Source: Tatumella terrea
Lineage (GTDB): Bacteria; Pseudomonadota; Gammaproteobacteria; Enterobacterales; Enterobacteriaceae
Assembly: GCF_039523755.1 (NCBI RefSeq)
Contig: NZ_BAAAFX010000020.1
Span: 31,467 to 95,466 of the forward strand
Direction: 5' to 3'
Length of the DNA stretch: 64,000 nt
Shown here: positions 23,891 through 33,206 of the stretch, piece after piece
How positions within the stretch are numbered: the stretch's first letter is position 1
Layout: each line of letters starts with the position of its first letter
Made by a program: the position numbers and the translations under genes
The notes under the pieces: generated by a model
What the model was told of the DNA's origin: nothing
The model's database searches: none
Seen by the model: only the letters and a program-made list of their open reading frames with translations

Positions 23891-24793
23891 ATGGTGAGTT
23901 CTTATGCCAGACTGGTGACCTCGGCAGCTATCGCTGCGACGGTTCTTGCCTGTGTGCTTCTGGTGGTTAAAACGATTGCCTGGTGGTATACCGGTTCGGT
24001 CAGTGTATTAGCAGCACTGGTCGATTCACTGGTAGATGTTGCTGCGTCATTCACTAACCTGCTGGTGGTACGTTACGCCTTACAGCCGGCTGATGATGAC
24101 CATACGTTTGGTCACGGCAAGGCCGAATCTTTGGCAGCGCTCGCGCAAAGTATGTTTATCAGCGGGTCGGCGTTATTTTTATTTCTGACCAGCATCCAGC
24201 ACCTTATTACTCCCGGTCAGCTCAGAGCGCCGGTTATCGGGGTGGTTGTCGCGATCTGCGCACTGGCTTCAACCCTGATATTGGTTCTTTTTCAGCGCTG
24301 GGTCGTCAGTAAAACGCAAAGTCAGGCTATCCGCGCCGACATGCTGCATTATCAGTCTGATGTCATGATGAACGGAGCCATTGCGCTGGCGTTGATCCTT
24401 AGCTGGTATGGTGTTTCCTATGCCGATGCCCTGTTTGCTTTCGGGATCGGTATCTATATCCTGATCTCCGCGATACGGATGGGGTATGAGGCTGTTCAGT
24501 CTTTACTGGACAGGGCACTGCCTGAAGACGATCGTCAGCAGATTATCAGACTCGTAACCCAATGGCCGGGCGTCTGTGGTGCACATGATTTCCGTAGCCG
24601 CCAGTCAGGCGCCACCAAATTTATTCAGCTACATCTTGAAATGGCAGATGATTTACCGCTGAGAGCTGCTCATGATCGGGCCGATGCACTCGAAAAAGCC
24701 CTGAAGGATATTTTCCCAGCCGCCGATGTGATCATCCATCAGGACCCGTCGTCCTCGGTGGCTGAGGATAAACGAGGGATGTTTATTATTTAG
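23891..24793 (+). CDS. fieF: Cation-efflux pump FieF (iron/zinc)
   Basis: 300 residues from ATG 23891 with AGGAAGG upstream. Cation diffusion facilitator family: six membrane helices, with the metal site built from D in LAALVDSLVDVAAS and HxxxD in MLHYQSDVMM; the HGKAESLAAL region follows helix 3. The C-terminal cytoplasmic domain holds GAHDFRSRQSG and IHQDPSSS. It exports Fe(II)/Zn(II) by proton antiport. In E. coli it follows cpxP directly; here the element remnant intervenes. Confidence 0.97.
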   Translation: MVSSYARLVTSAAIAATVLACVLLVVKTIAWWYTGSVSVLAALVDSLVDVAASFTNLLVVRYALQPADDDHTFGHGKAESLAALAQSMFISGSALFLFLTSIQHLITPGQLRAPVIGVVVAICALASTLILVLFQRWVVSKTQSQAIRADMLHYQSDVMMNGAIALALILSWYGVSYADALFAFGIGIYILISAIRMGYEAVQSLLDRALPEDDRQQIIRLVTQWPGVCGAHDFRSRQSGATKFIQLHLEMADDLPLRAAHDRADALEKALKDIFPAADVIIHQDPSSSVAEDKRGMFII

Positions 24794-25000
24794 CATAAAT
24801 ATCAAAATGTTAAATTTTGCGGTGGCCCGGAGAAACGTTATTATTGTCACATAATCGTGTTGAGTGACCTGAATCAATCCGGTCATAAACGTTTGGTATA
24901 TGATAGAGCGAAATGAATTCTAATTGTCGACGCGGATACAGATAATGGTCGCGTTGAGTGCAAAGATTAACCCTTAGTTTCAGACTATCCAGAGGTTGTC

Positions 25001-25963
25001 ATGATCAAAAAAATCGGTGTATTGACCAGTGGCGGGGATTCCCCTGGCATGAATGCAGCTATCCGCGGCGTGGTCCGTGCCGGATTAGGAGAAGGGCTGG
25101 AAGTTTTTGGGATCTATGATGGCTACCTCGGATTGTATGAAGACAGGATGGTCAGCCTCGATCGCTACAGTGTTTCGGACCTGATTAATCATGGCGGGAC
25201 GTTTCTGGGGTCCGCTCGTTTCCCGGAATTTCGTGAAGAATCGACCCGTATGATTGCAATGGAAAATATGAAAAAACGCGGGCTGGATGCGCTGGTAGTG
25301 ATCGGTGGTGACGGTTCTTATATGGGGGCTAAGCGACTGACTGAGATGGGCTTCCCCTGCATTGGCTTACCGGGCACCATTGATAACGATGTGGCAGGAA
25401 CGGACTACACCATCGGTTACCATACGGCTCTTGAAACTGTGGTTGAAGCGATAGACCGTCTGCGGGACACCTCTTCGTCTCATCAACGTATTTCGATTGT
25501 TGAGGTCATGGGCCGGCATTGCGGTGATTTAACACTGGCTGCAGCGATTGCCGGTGGCTGTGAGTTTTTTGTGACGCCGGAAATTCCGTATACCCGGGAA
25601 GAGTTACTGGCTGAGATTAACGCCGGTATTGCGAAAGGTAAGAAACATGCCATCGTTGCCATCACCGAACTTATCTGTGATGTCAGTGAACTGGCGCGTT
25701 ATATTGAAAAAGAGACCGGCCGGGAAACCCGTGCGACGGTACTGGGCCATATTCAGCGGGGCGGGGCACCCTGTGCTTACGATCGGATTCTGGCTTCGCG
25801 TATGGGGACTTACGCGATAGACCTGTTGTTACAGGGTTATGGCGGTCGTTGCGTCGGTGTGCAGAACGAAAAAATGGTACATCACGATATCATTGATGCC
25901 ATCGAAAATATGAAGCGTCCTTTCCGGAAAGATGTGCTCGAAACTGCCAAGAGATTGTATTAA
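25001..25963 (+). CDS. pfkA: 6-phosphofructokinase I
   Basis: 320 residues, identical in length to E. coli PfkA. Motifs: GVLTSGGDSPGMNAAIRG, VVIGGDGSYMGA, and the catalytic PGTIDNDVAGTDYTIG. It phosphorylates fructose-6-phosphate, with allosteric ADP/PEP control. A TGACC-N11-GGTCA palindrome containing TGAATC lies about 110 bp upstream (24877-24897) and could bind a regulator such as Cra, but the match is poor. Confidence 0.98.
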   Translation: MIKKIGVLTSGGDSPGMNAAIRGVVRAGLGEGLEVFGIYDGYLGLYEDRMVSLDRYSVSDLINHGGTFLGSARFPEFREESTRMIAMENMKKRGLDALVVIGGDGSYMGAKRLTEMGFPCIGLPGTIDNDVAGTDYTIGYHTALETVVEAIDRLRDTSSSHQRISIVEVMGRHCGDLTLAAAIAGGCEFFVTPEIPYTREELLAEINAGIAKGKKHAIVAITELICDVSELARYIEKETGRETRATVLGHIQRGGAPCAYDRILASRMGTYAIDLLLQGYGGRCVGVQNEKMVHHDIIDAIENMKRPFRKDVLETAKRLY

Positions 25964-25975
25964 TTCAATAAGCTG

Positions 25976-26003
25976 CCGGCAGTTCTCTGCCGGTACGCGT
26001 CTT
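25976..26003 (+). terminator. Terminator-like hairpin after pfkA
   Basis: CCGGCAG / CTGCCGG with a 4-base loop, followed within 9 bp by CTTTTATT. It lies 13 bp past the pfkA stop and separates it from sbp. Confidence 0.65.
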
Positions 26004-26098
26004 TTATTCGTTTGAGATATAAAAACGATTTTTTAGTTCTTTAAGTTATTTTTCCGGTTATGCCACCCTGTCTCTCTATAACACCAGGGGGGCGAAAA

Positions 26099-27088
26099 AT
26101 GAAGAAATGGCATGTGGGTCTGGCATTACTGATGGTTTCCGGAAGCACGCTGGCAAAAGATTATCAGTTGCTGAATGTCTCTTATGATCCTACCAGAGAA
26201 TTTTATGAGCAATATAACAAAGCGTTCAGTGCTCACTATAAACAGGAAACCGGCGATAATGTGATTATTCGTCAGTCGCATGGCGGCTCCGGCAAGCAGG
26301 CGACCTCGGTAATTAACGGTATCAGAGCGGATGTGGTCACTCTGGCACTGCAATCGGATGTGGATGCCATCGCTAATAGCGGCCGGATTAATAAAGACTG
26401 GATCAAGCGCCTGCCTGATAACTCAGCTCCTTACACCTCAACCATTGTTTTCCTTGTCCGCAAAGGAAACCCGAAGCATATCCATGACTGGAATGATTTG
26501 ATCAAGCCTGGTGTGGCCGTTATTACCCCGAACCCGAAAACGTCCGGCGGTGCGCGCTGGAACTACCTGGCAGCCTGGGGTTATGCACTGGATAATAATC
26601 ACGGTGACCAGCAGAAGGCTCAGGCATTCGTTAAAGCATTGTATAAAAATGTTCAGGTGCAGGATTCCGGTGCCCGTGGTGCGACTAATACCTTCGCAGA
26701 ACGCGGCATCGGGGATGTCCTGATCGCCTGGGAAAACGAAGCCTATCTGGCAAAAAATAAGCTCAAAGACCAGGATTTTGAAATCATCACCCCGAGTGAG
26801 TCTATTCTTGCAGAGCCTACGGTGGCCGTTGTCGACAAAGTGGTTGATGAACGTGGTACCCGTAAAGTGGCGGAAGATTATCTTAAGTATCTGTATTCCA
26901 AAGAAGGGCAGACGATTGCGGCCGAAAATTACTATCGTCCGCGTGATCCGCAGGTTGCGAAACAGTTCGCGTCACAATTCAAGCCGGTTAAGCTGTTTAC
27001 GGTCGATCAGAAGTTCGGCGGCTGGCAGCAGGCTCAGAAGACACACTTCAGTGATGGCGGCACTTACGACCAGATCATGAAACCGTAA
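26099..27088 (+). CDS. sbp: Sulfate-binding periplasmic protein
   Basis: 329 residues from ATG 26099, preceded by a GGGGGG run. Signal peptide ends GSTLA-KDYQL. Mature-protein hallmarks are LNVSYDPTREFYEQYN and QSHGGSGKQA, which contacts sulfate, plus NPKTSGGARWNYLAAWGYAL. It delivers sulfate to the CysTWA importer. The AT-rich 26000-26060 region could hold a CysB site, but I could not define one. Confidence 0.97.
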   Translation: MKKWHVGLALLMVSGSTLAKDYQLLNVSYDPTREFYEQYNKAFSAHYKQETGDNVIIRQSHGGSGKQATSVINGIRADVVTLALQSDVDAIANSGRINKDWIKRLPDNSAPYTSTIVFLVRKGNPKHIHDWNDLIKPGVAVITPNPKTSGGARWNYLAAWGYALDNNHGDQQKAQAFVKALYKNVQVQDSGARGATNTFAERGIGDVLIAWENEAYLAKNKLKDQDFEIITPSESILAEPTVAVVDKVVDERGTRKVAEDYLKYLYSKEGQTIAAENYYRPRDPQVAKQFASQFKPVKLFTVDQKFGGWQQAQKTHFSDGGTYDQIMKP

Positions 27089-27153
27089 CTATCACGGTAA
27101 GTGACTTTCCCCCTGATTGACGTAACATAGAGATTCGATAAATCAGGGGGATA

Positions 27154-27942
27154 ATGGAGATGAGTGTTTTTACTGGTAAAAAAAAACGATGGTTTAGCAT
27201 CGCTGTTGTAACGTTATTGGTTTTACTGACGGCTCTCTTTTTTGTGCACCGCAAAGATCAGGATCACTCCGGGGTGTTATGGAAATTTGTCAGCCAGCAG
27301 TGCGTTCCGGACATGGAAAAGAATAACAATCCGGCCCCTTGTAAAAAAGTGGATATGACCGGAGGGTACGTCCTGTTCAAGGACCTTGTCGGTCCATTGC
27401 AATACCTGCTTATGCCGGTCAACAGGATCACCGGTATCGAAAGCCCGCTGTTACTGCAATCCAACACCCCTGACTTCTTCCTTGCCGCCTGGCGGGAACG
27501 GCATCTGTTGTCAGAAACCTACCATGCGCCTATCCCGGACGATGACCTGGCAATGACCATTAACTCGGTCTCAGGACGAACGCAGAATCAGTTACATATT
27601 CATATGTCCTGTCTGCGCCCGGATATTGCAGCACAGTTAGCAAAATCCGCATCCGGTTTCGGCCCGGAATGGCAGAGCATTACCCTGCTGTCACATCCGT
27701 ATCAGATCAGGACGCTGAGTCAGCAGGAACTGGCGCAGGAAAGCGTCTTTATCCGCGTGGCGCATGAAATTCCCGGAGCATCCTCACAAATGGGGGATTA
27801 CGGACTCGCTCTGACGGCGTTACCTGATGGTAAGCTGGTATTACTGGCCGTGAAGAAAGAATTACTGAAAGGGAATACCGGGTCTGCTGAAGAGTTACAG
27901 GATCATCAATGTGCGATCCTTAAATCTGCCAGCGGTGCCTGA
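27154..27942 (+). CDS. cdh: CDP-diacylglycerol diphosphatase
   Basis: 262 residues: one N-terminal membrane anchor (about 14-32) and a periplasmic/membrane-face domain containing the HIT-like catalytic HIHMSCLRPDI. It hydrolyses CDP-diacylglycerol to CMP and phosphatidate. ATG 27154 has AGGGGG at 5 bp; a second ATG two codons on is less well placed. Convergent with tpiA across a terminator that overlaps the tpiA stop. Confidence 0.95.
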   Translation: MEMSVFTGKKKRWFSIAVVTLLVLLTALFFVHRKDQDHSGVLWKFVSQQCVPDMEKNNNPAPCKKVDMTGGYVLFKDLVGPLQYLLMPVNRITGIESPLLLQSNTPDFFLAAWRERHLLSETYHAPIPDDDLAMTINSVSGRTQNQLHIHMSCLRPDIAAQLAKSASGFGPEWQSITLLSHPYQIRTLSQQELAQESVFIRVAHEIPGASSQMGDYGLALTALPDGKLVLLAVKKELLKGNTGSAEELQDHQCAILKSASGA

Positions 27943-27963
27943 GGCACCGCCGGACATTACCGC

Positions 27964-27986
27964 CGCCGGTTTTAACCGGCGTTTTT
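27964..27986 (+). terminator. Terminator for cdh overlapping the tpiA stop codon
   Basis: CGCCGGTT / AACCGGCG stem followed by five T residues on the plus strand. The right arm is formed by the last codons and stop of tpiA, so the terminator is partly coding on the other strand. Confidence 0.8.
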
Positions 27987-28742
27987 GGCTGCTGCCGCGG
28001 CATTGACGATCACAGCAAACGCATCTGCTTTCAGTGACGCACCACCGACCAGCGCACCATCAATATCCGGCTGAGTGAAGAGCTCAGCCGCATTTTTATC
28101 GTTTACAGAACCACCGTACTGAATGATGACTTGCTCCGCAATGGCCGCATCTTTCTTAGCGATGTGCTGACGAATAAACTGGTGAATAGCCTGCGCCTGT
28201 GCAGGGGTGGCAGATTTACCGGTGCCGATAGCCCAGATAGGCTCATAAGCAATTACCGCATCTTTGAACGCGTCAGCACCCAATGCATTCAGCACGGCAT
28301 CGATCTGACGGGCACACACTTCTTCTGTCTTGCCAGCTTCATTTTCAGATTCAGTTTCGCCAATGCACAGCACCGGGATCAGACCTGCTTCTTTTAAGAC
28401 AGCAAACTTTTTGGCGATGAACTCATCACTTTCTTTATGGTAAGTACGGCGTTCTGAGTGACCGATAATAATATATTTTGCACCAATATCTTTTAGCATT
28501 TCCGCAGAGATGTCACCGGTGAATGCGCCGGAAAGATTGATATCGACATTTTGTGCGCCGAGAGAAATATGGCTTCCTGAAAGGGCATGCTTCGCCTGAT
28601 CGAGGTAGATCACGGGAGGGGCAATGGCAACATCGCAGCCATCAACACCCGATAATGCTTTACGCAGACCGTCGATCAGATCGCCAGTCATTTGTTTGTT
28701 ACCATTCAGCTTCCAGTTACCCATAACTAATGGATGTCGCAT
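27972..28742 (-). CDS. tpiA: Triose-phosphate isomerase
   Basis: 256 residues from the second of two adjacent ATGs, which has the better GGAGG spacing. Lys in GNWKLNG, catalytic His in IIGHSERR, catalytic Glu in AYEPIWAIGTGKSA and the phosphate loop GGSV and GALVGGASL are all present. Interconverts DHAP and glyceraldehyde-3-phosphate. Monocistronic on the minus strand. Confidence 0.98.
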   Translation of the reverse strand: MRHPLVMGNWKLNGNKQMTGDLIDGLRKALSGVDGCDVAIAPPVIYLDQAKHALSGSHISLGAQNVDINLSGAFTGDISAEMLKDIGAKYIIIGHSERRTYHKESDEFIAKKFAVLKEAGLIPVLCIGETESENEAGKTEEVCARQIDAVLNALGADAFKDAVIAYEPIWAIGTGKSATPAQAQAIHQFIRQHIAKKDAAIAEQVIIQYGGSVNDKNAAELFTQPDIDGALVGGASLKADAFAVIVNAAAAAKNAG

Positions 28743-28863
28743 CATATCCTCCGCATTTACGCGATTCGTTAAATACTACTGCCGTCAGGCAATGGTGTCT
28801 GTGGAACAGTATAAAGCTCAAATTTCTTAACTGCTTTGTTTTTCGTCATAAATCAGCGTCAGA

Positions 28864-29466
28864 TCAGGAACCCCGCAAAATAAGCCTGACAGGCTCGATT
28901 GCCAGCGTCATTTCTCTGTCTCCGGGATACGAGACGACATAACGTAACGCGCCATCGGCATCGATATATCTGCCTTTCTCTTTACCGTTTTTTAATAATG
29001 AATCCAGTTTTAGCCGGCTTTCCTGAAGGGATAACTGAGGTGAAAAAAAGTGGATCAGGGCCGCCATATAACCGGTCGCCTGCTCACGGGAGAGTTTGTC
29101 TGTGCTATTTTCGGGAGAAACCCAGGTCATCTGTATCGTTTTGATTTTACCGCTTACGGGTTCCAGGGCCGTGGAGGAGTAAAGAGTTTCGTCTATCCGG
29201 CTGGCGGCCAGGATAACGGTATTTCCGTCATCTCCGGTGTCGATGGTGCGGTATTCGGGGAGCGGCGTTTGCGGATTAGCCTGATTAAATTTTTCCCGGA
29301 ATTGCGCAATGGTATGGCTGAAAACCGGGGCGCCGGGGAGAACATACGGTGCAACCGGCGGAGGATTTCCGGCAAAAGCACACCCGGAAAACAGCCAGAA
29401 AAACAGGGGAAAATACGCCCCGCGAGGGACGCTGTTGAGTCGTTTGCTGAGGATGTTTTTGATCAC
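28864..29466 (-). CDS. yiiQ: YiiQ, DUF1454 family
   Basis: 200 residues, signal peptide ending around SGCAFA-GNPPP, so exported. The family region includes TIAQFREKFNQANPQTPLPEYR and a C-terminal YVVSYPGDREMTLAIEP. Function unknown. The only in-frame start is a GTG at 29466 with no good ribosome site and a stop codon three codons upstream, so expression may be low. It follows tpiA in conserved order, but the E. coli neighbour yiiR is absent here. Confidence 0.85.
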   Translation of the reverse strand: MIKNILSKRLNSVPRGAYFPLFFWLFSGCAFAGNPPPVAPYVLPGAPVFSHTIAQFREKFNQANPQTPLPEYRTIDTGDDGNTVILAASRIDETLYSSTALEPVSGKIKTIQMTWVSPENSTDKLSREQATGYMAALIHFFSPQLSLQESRLKLDSLLKNGKEKGRYIDADGALRYVVSYPGDREMTLAIEPVRLILRGS

Positions 29467-29548
29467 TGGAGGTTAATCCACCTGGTTTAGCGTGACAAAA
29501 GCGATATCTTTTCACTGCCGGATATCTTTCGGATAGCCCGGCGTCAGG

Positions 29549-30295
29549 TTACCAATACAACTCACTGGTGATGTGGCCCGGTTTACGTCGCAGATGCGTT
29601 AACATTTTACGGGTTGATTTCAGTAAATCACGCGTTTCTCTGACCATCTGCGGGTTACCGCACAACATAACATGGCTGGTTTCTGCAGTCAGTGAGAGAC
29701 CCGTGGCATTTTCCAGCGCACCACTCTCAATCAGTGCCGGTATCCGTCCGTGCAGACTTCCCTCGCTTTCTTCACGGCTGACAACGGTTTGTATCTGTAA
29801 TTTGCCATCGTATTTTGCCTCCAGCGCCTGCATTAATGGCAGATAACTTAAATCTGCGGCATAACGGGCCGCGTGTACCAGCACAATGCGCCGGAAACGG
29901 TCCAGGCCTTCACCCTGCTGCAAGATTGACAGGTAAGGGCCGATAGCCGTCCCTGTGGCCAGCATCCATAATGTGTCGCAGTCCGGTATTTCGTCGCAGA
30001 CGAAGAAACCGGCGGCGTCCGTTGTCACCATCAGCGGATCACCGGGCGCCAGCCGGTGTAAAGACGGGCTCAGTTTACCGTTAGGGACATTGACCAGATA
30101 AAACTCAGCCTGTGGATTATCCGGTGCATTCACATAGGAATACGCACGCTGGACCTTTTCGCCATCAATTTCCAGAGCCAGTTTTGCAAACTGCCCGGCA
30201 ACAAAAGGTCTGACCGGTGCCTGTACGACCAGACTAAATAATGCCTCGGTCCAGTGTGTGACAGAAATGACTTTACCTTCACACCATTCGGCCAT
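29549..30295 (-). CDS. fpr: Ferredoxin/flavodoxin-NADP+ reductase
   Basis: 248 residues from ATG 30295, preceded by GAGGAG. FAD-binding RAYSYVNAP and the GKLSPSL region, then the NADP domain with LATGTAIGPYLSIL and HVMLCGNPQMV, ending in the family-typical aromatic LYW. It transfers electrons between NADPH and flavodoxin/ferredoxin. Lies downstream of glpX on the same strand with a 263-bp gap, so probably under its own promoter. Confidence 0.97.
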   Translation of the reverse strand: MAEWCEGKVISVTHWTEALFSLVVQAPVRPFVAGQFAKLALEIDGEKVQRAYSYVNAPDNPQAEFYLVNVPNGKLSPSLHRLAPGDPLMVTTDAAGFFVCDEIPDCDTLWMLATGTAIGPYLSILQQGEGLDRFRRIVLVHAARYAADLSYLPLMQALEAKYDGKLQIQTVVSREESEGSLHGRIPALIESGALENATGLSLTAETSHVMLCGNPQMVRETRDLLKSTRKMLTHLRRKPGHITSELYW

Positions 30296-30558
30296 AGGTT
30301 GCTCCTCAAAGTTCAAGACAATAGATGACAGAGCCATCATCCCTTTGATTGTGCCGGTTTTCCACCCTTTGCGTACACGAAAGCTCATATCGACAAACTC
30401 TGATACCTGTCAGGGGAGAACAGTATTTATGCCGGGAGTGCCAATACCTGACTGCCGGCAGAGAAGAGCAGGGGGATCCTCTGGCGGGATCTGAGTAGGA
30501 TGACAGATGATCACTCCCGCTGAAGGCCGTGATCATCCGTTGCAGAGGGATGCTACCG

Positions 30559-31545
30559 TTAAGGCTGGCGGTCAGGCCGATGGACCGATTGAATACGGCG
30601 GACGGTGCCGCATTTTCCGCGGATAAGCAGGGTCTCGCTGGTGGCGATATTTCCTGTGCGGGTGATCCCTTTCAGCAGGTCCCCATCGGTGATACCGGTC
30701 GCCGCAAAGATCACATCATCGTCCCGGACCATCTGCGACAGCGTCAGCTTTTTGTTTGCCTCAATCCCCATACTGGCACAGCGTGATAATTCCTGTTCAC
30801 CTGCCCGCCGGTTTTCTTGATTGTCCCCTTTAACCTGATGGCGGGGCAGCAGACGGGCCTGCATATCACCGCCGAGCGCGCTGATGACCGCCGCGGAAAT
30901 GACGCCTTCCGGCGCTCCGCCAATACCATACATCACATCCACCGCCTTATCAGGCATACAGGTCAGGATAGATGCAGCCACATCACCGTCAGGGAAGGCA
31001 TAGACCCGCAGGCCAGCCTGATGGAGTTGTTCGATCAGTTCCTGATGCCGTGGCTTGGCTAATACGGCGACGGTCAGTTCGCATAAGGGTTTCTGCAAGG
31101 CATCCGCGATCCGGGCCAGATTCACGTGGAGTGGCAGGTCGAGGTCGATGCAGCCTTTCGCTCCGGGACCGGTAACCAGCTTCTCCATGTACATGTCAGG
31201 GGCATGCAGAAAGGCCCCTTTATTCCCTATTGCCATCACCGTCAGTGCATTGGACTGTCCCATCGCTGTCATCCGGGTACCTTCGATAGGATCGACGGCA
31301 ATATCAACCTCATCGCCGTGTCCGCGGCCGACCGGCTCACCGATATAGAGCATGGGCGCTTCATCGATTTCGCCTTCACCAATAACAATATGACCACGGA
31401 TATCCAGGGAGTTAAGCGTAGTGCGCATGGCATTCACGGCGGCACCATCCGCAAGGTTCTTATCGCCACGTCCAAGCCAATGATGACCCGCCAGGGCCGC
31501 GGCTTCTGTAACACGGGCGAATTCGAGGGCTAATTCTCGTTTCAT
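30559..31545 (-). CDS. glpX: Fructose-1,6-bisphosphatase class II
   Basis: 328 residues, slightly shorter than E. coli GlpX at the C-terminus. Metal and phosphate motifs: IVIGEGEIDEAPMLYIGE, VDPIEGTRM and the late MYGIGGAPEGVISAA. It dephosphorylates fructose-1,6-bisphosphate in gluconeogenesis. Third gene of glpF-glpK-glpX, 115 bp after glpK with an intervening hairpin. Confidence 0.97.
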   Translation of the reverse strand: MKRELALEFARVTEAAALAGHHWLGRGDKNLADGAAVNAMRTTLNSLDIRGHIVIGEGEIDEAPMLYIGEPVGRGHGDEVDIAVDPIEGTRMTAMGQSNALTVMAIGNKGAFLHAPDMYMEKLVTGPGAKGCIDLDLPLHVNLARIADALQKPLCELTVAVLAKPRHQELIEQLHQAGLRVYAFPDGDVAASILTCMPDKAVDVMYGIGGAPEGVISAAVISALGGDMQARLLPRHQVKGDNQENRRAGEQELSRCASMGIEANKKLTLSQMVRDDDVIFAATGITDGDLLKGITRTGNIATSETLLIRGKCGTVRRIQSVHRPDRQP

Positions 31546-31615
31546 TGTCGGTTTTATCTGCAGAAAAAGGTCAGGTAGTGTACCACAGGCAGGAAATCGG
31601 AAATTTACAACTTAT

Positions 31616-31638
31616 GGCCCGCAGAGGAACTGCGGGCC
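31616..31638 (-). other. Hairpin between glpK and glpX
   Basis: GGCCCGCAG / CTGCGGGCC, 5-base loop, 23 bp past the glpK stop. No U-run follows on the minus strand, so it may act on mRNA stability or partial polarity rather than as a full terminator. Confidence 0.5.
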
Positions 31639-31660
31639 GGAAGTTAACGGGCTTTAGTGA

Positions 31661-33178
31661 CTACACTTCTTTTTCGTCTTCCCAGCCACGGGCGCGGGAA
31701 ACGGCTTTTTGCCAGCCGGCATAACGATAGTTACGCTCGGTCGTTTCAATCGAAGGGCGGAACTCGCGTTCAATTACCGATTTTTCGCGCACTTCCTCCA
31801 GGTCTTTCCAGAAGCCTACCGCCAGACCGGCCAGGTACGCAGCACCTAAGGCGGTAACCTCGCGGACTTCCGGACGCTCTACCCGGGCACCCAGAATATC
31901 GGCCTGGAATTGCATCAGGAAATTATTTGCTACCGCACCGCCGTCAACACGTAATGACTGTAAGCGTGTCCCTGCATCATTTTGCATGGCTTCCAGGACA
32001 TCACGGGTCTGGAAGGCTATAGACTCCAGCGTTGCACGGATAATATGGTTAGCATTGGCTCCCCGGGTCAGCCCGAAAATCGCACCACGGGCATACGGGT
32101 CCCAGTAAGGCGCACCCAGTCCGGTAAATGCCGGTACCATATAGACGCCATTAGAGTCCTTAACCTTGGTCGCAAAGTATTCAGAGTCCAGGGCATCGTT
32201 GAACAGGTTCAGCTCATCCCGCAGCCACTGGATCGAGGCGCCGCCAATAAATACCGCACCCTCCAGGGCATAGTTCACTTCTCCGCGAGGGCCACAGGCG
32301 ATAGTGGTCAGTAATCCGTGCGTGGAGGTGACGGCCTCTTTCCCGGTGTTCATCAGCATAAAGCAGCCCGTACCGTAGGTATTTTTGGCCATACCCGGCT
32401 GCACACATAACTGACCGTAAAGTGCGGCCTGCTGATCCCCGGCGATACCGGCGATAGGAATACGGGTACCCCCTTTCCCCCCGATGTTTGTCTGGCCGTA
32501 AATCTCCGATGAAGCTTTAACTTCTGGCAGCATCGCGCGCGGGATATCCAGGATATCCAGCATTCTGTCATCCCACTGCAGTTTATGGATATCAAACATC
32601 ATGGTTCTGGAAGCATTGGTATAGTCGGTGATGTGCACCCGACCCTGGGTCATTTTCCAGACCAGCCAGGTATCTACGGTACCGAATAGCAGTTCGCCCT
32701 GTTTCGCCCGTTCACGGGCACCGTCCACATTATCCAGAATCCATTTTACTTTGGTGCCGGAGAAGTAAGGGTTGATCACCAGTCCGGTGGTATCCCGGAT
32801 ATACTCCTCAAGGCCTTCTTTTTTGAGTTTTGAGCAATAATCAGCGGTACGCGGGTCCTGCCATACAATGGCGTTATACACCGGCTTACCGGTTTTTTTG
32901 TCCCAGACGATGGTGGTTTCACGCTGATTAGTGATACCGATAGCCGCAATCTGATCAGAGCGGATGTCGGCATGAGCTAATACTTCCACCAGGGTTGAAC
33001 TTTGTGATGCCCAGATATCCATCGGGTCATGCTCTACCCAGCCGGTTTTCGGATAGATTTGCGTAAATTCACGCTGTGAAACTGCGATAATATTTGCGTT
33101 GTGGTCAAGAACGACGGCCCGTGAGCTGGTGGTTCCCTGATCCAGTGCAACGATGTATTTATTCTCGGCGTTAGTCAT
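31661..33178 (-). CDS. glpK: Glycerol kinase
   Basis: 505 residues. FGGY-kinase features: IVALDQGTTSSRAVVLD at the N-terminus, GWVEHDPMDIW, and GGASIQWLRDEL, VPAFTGLGAPYWDPYARG and the C-terminal VDGGAVANNFLMQFQ. It phosphorylates glycerol entering through GlpF; in E. coli it is inhibited by fructose-1,6-bisphosphate and unphosphorylated EIIA-Glc. 28 bp after glpF. Confidence 0.98.
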   Translation of the reverse strand: MTNAENKYIVALDQGTTSSRAVVLDHNANIIAVSQREFTQIYPKTGWVEHDPMDIWASQSSTLVEVLAHADIRSDQIAAIGITNQRETTIVWDKKTGKPVYNAIVWQDPRTADYCSKLKKEGLEEYIRDTTGLVINPYFSGTKVKWILDNVDGARERAKQGELLFGTVDTWLVWKMTQGRVHITDYTNASRTMMFDIHKLQWDDRMLDILDIPRAMLPEVKASSEIYGQTNIGGKGGTRIPIAGIAGDQQAALYGQLCVQPGMAKNTYGTGCFMLMNTGKEAVTSTHGLLTTIACGPRGEVNYALEGAVFIGGASIQWLRDELNLFNDALDSEYFATKVKDSNGVYMVPAFTGLGAPYWDPYARGAIFGLTRGANANHIIRATLESIAFQTRDVLEAMQNDAGTRLQSLRVDGGAVANNFLMQFQADILGARVERPEVREVTALGAAYLAGLAVGFWKDLEEVREKSVIEREFRPSIETTERNYRYAGWQKAVSRARGWEDEKEV

Positions 33179-33206
33179 AATCTGTTCCTGATGAAATCAC
33201 TTAGGT

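Noticed and set aside
24877..24897. Cra (FruR) operator upstream of pfkA
   Set aside because: TGACC-N11-GGTCA is a neat palindrome but the TGAATC core departs from the Cra consensus, so I do not list it as a feature.
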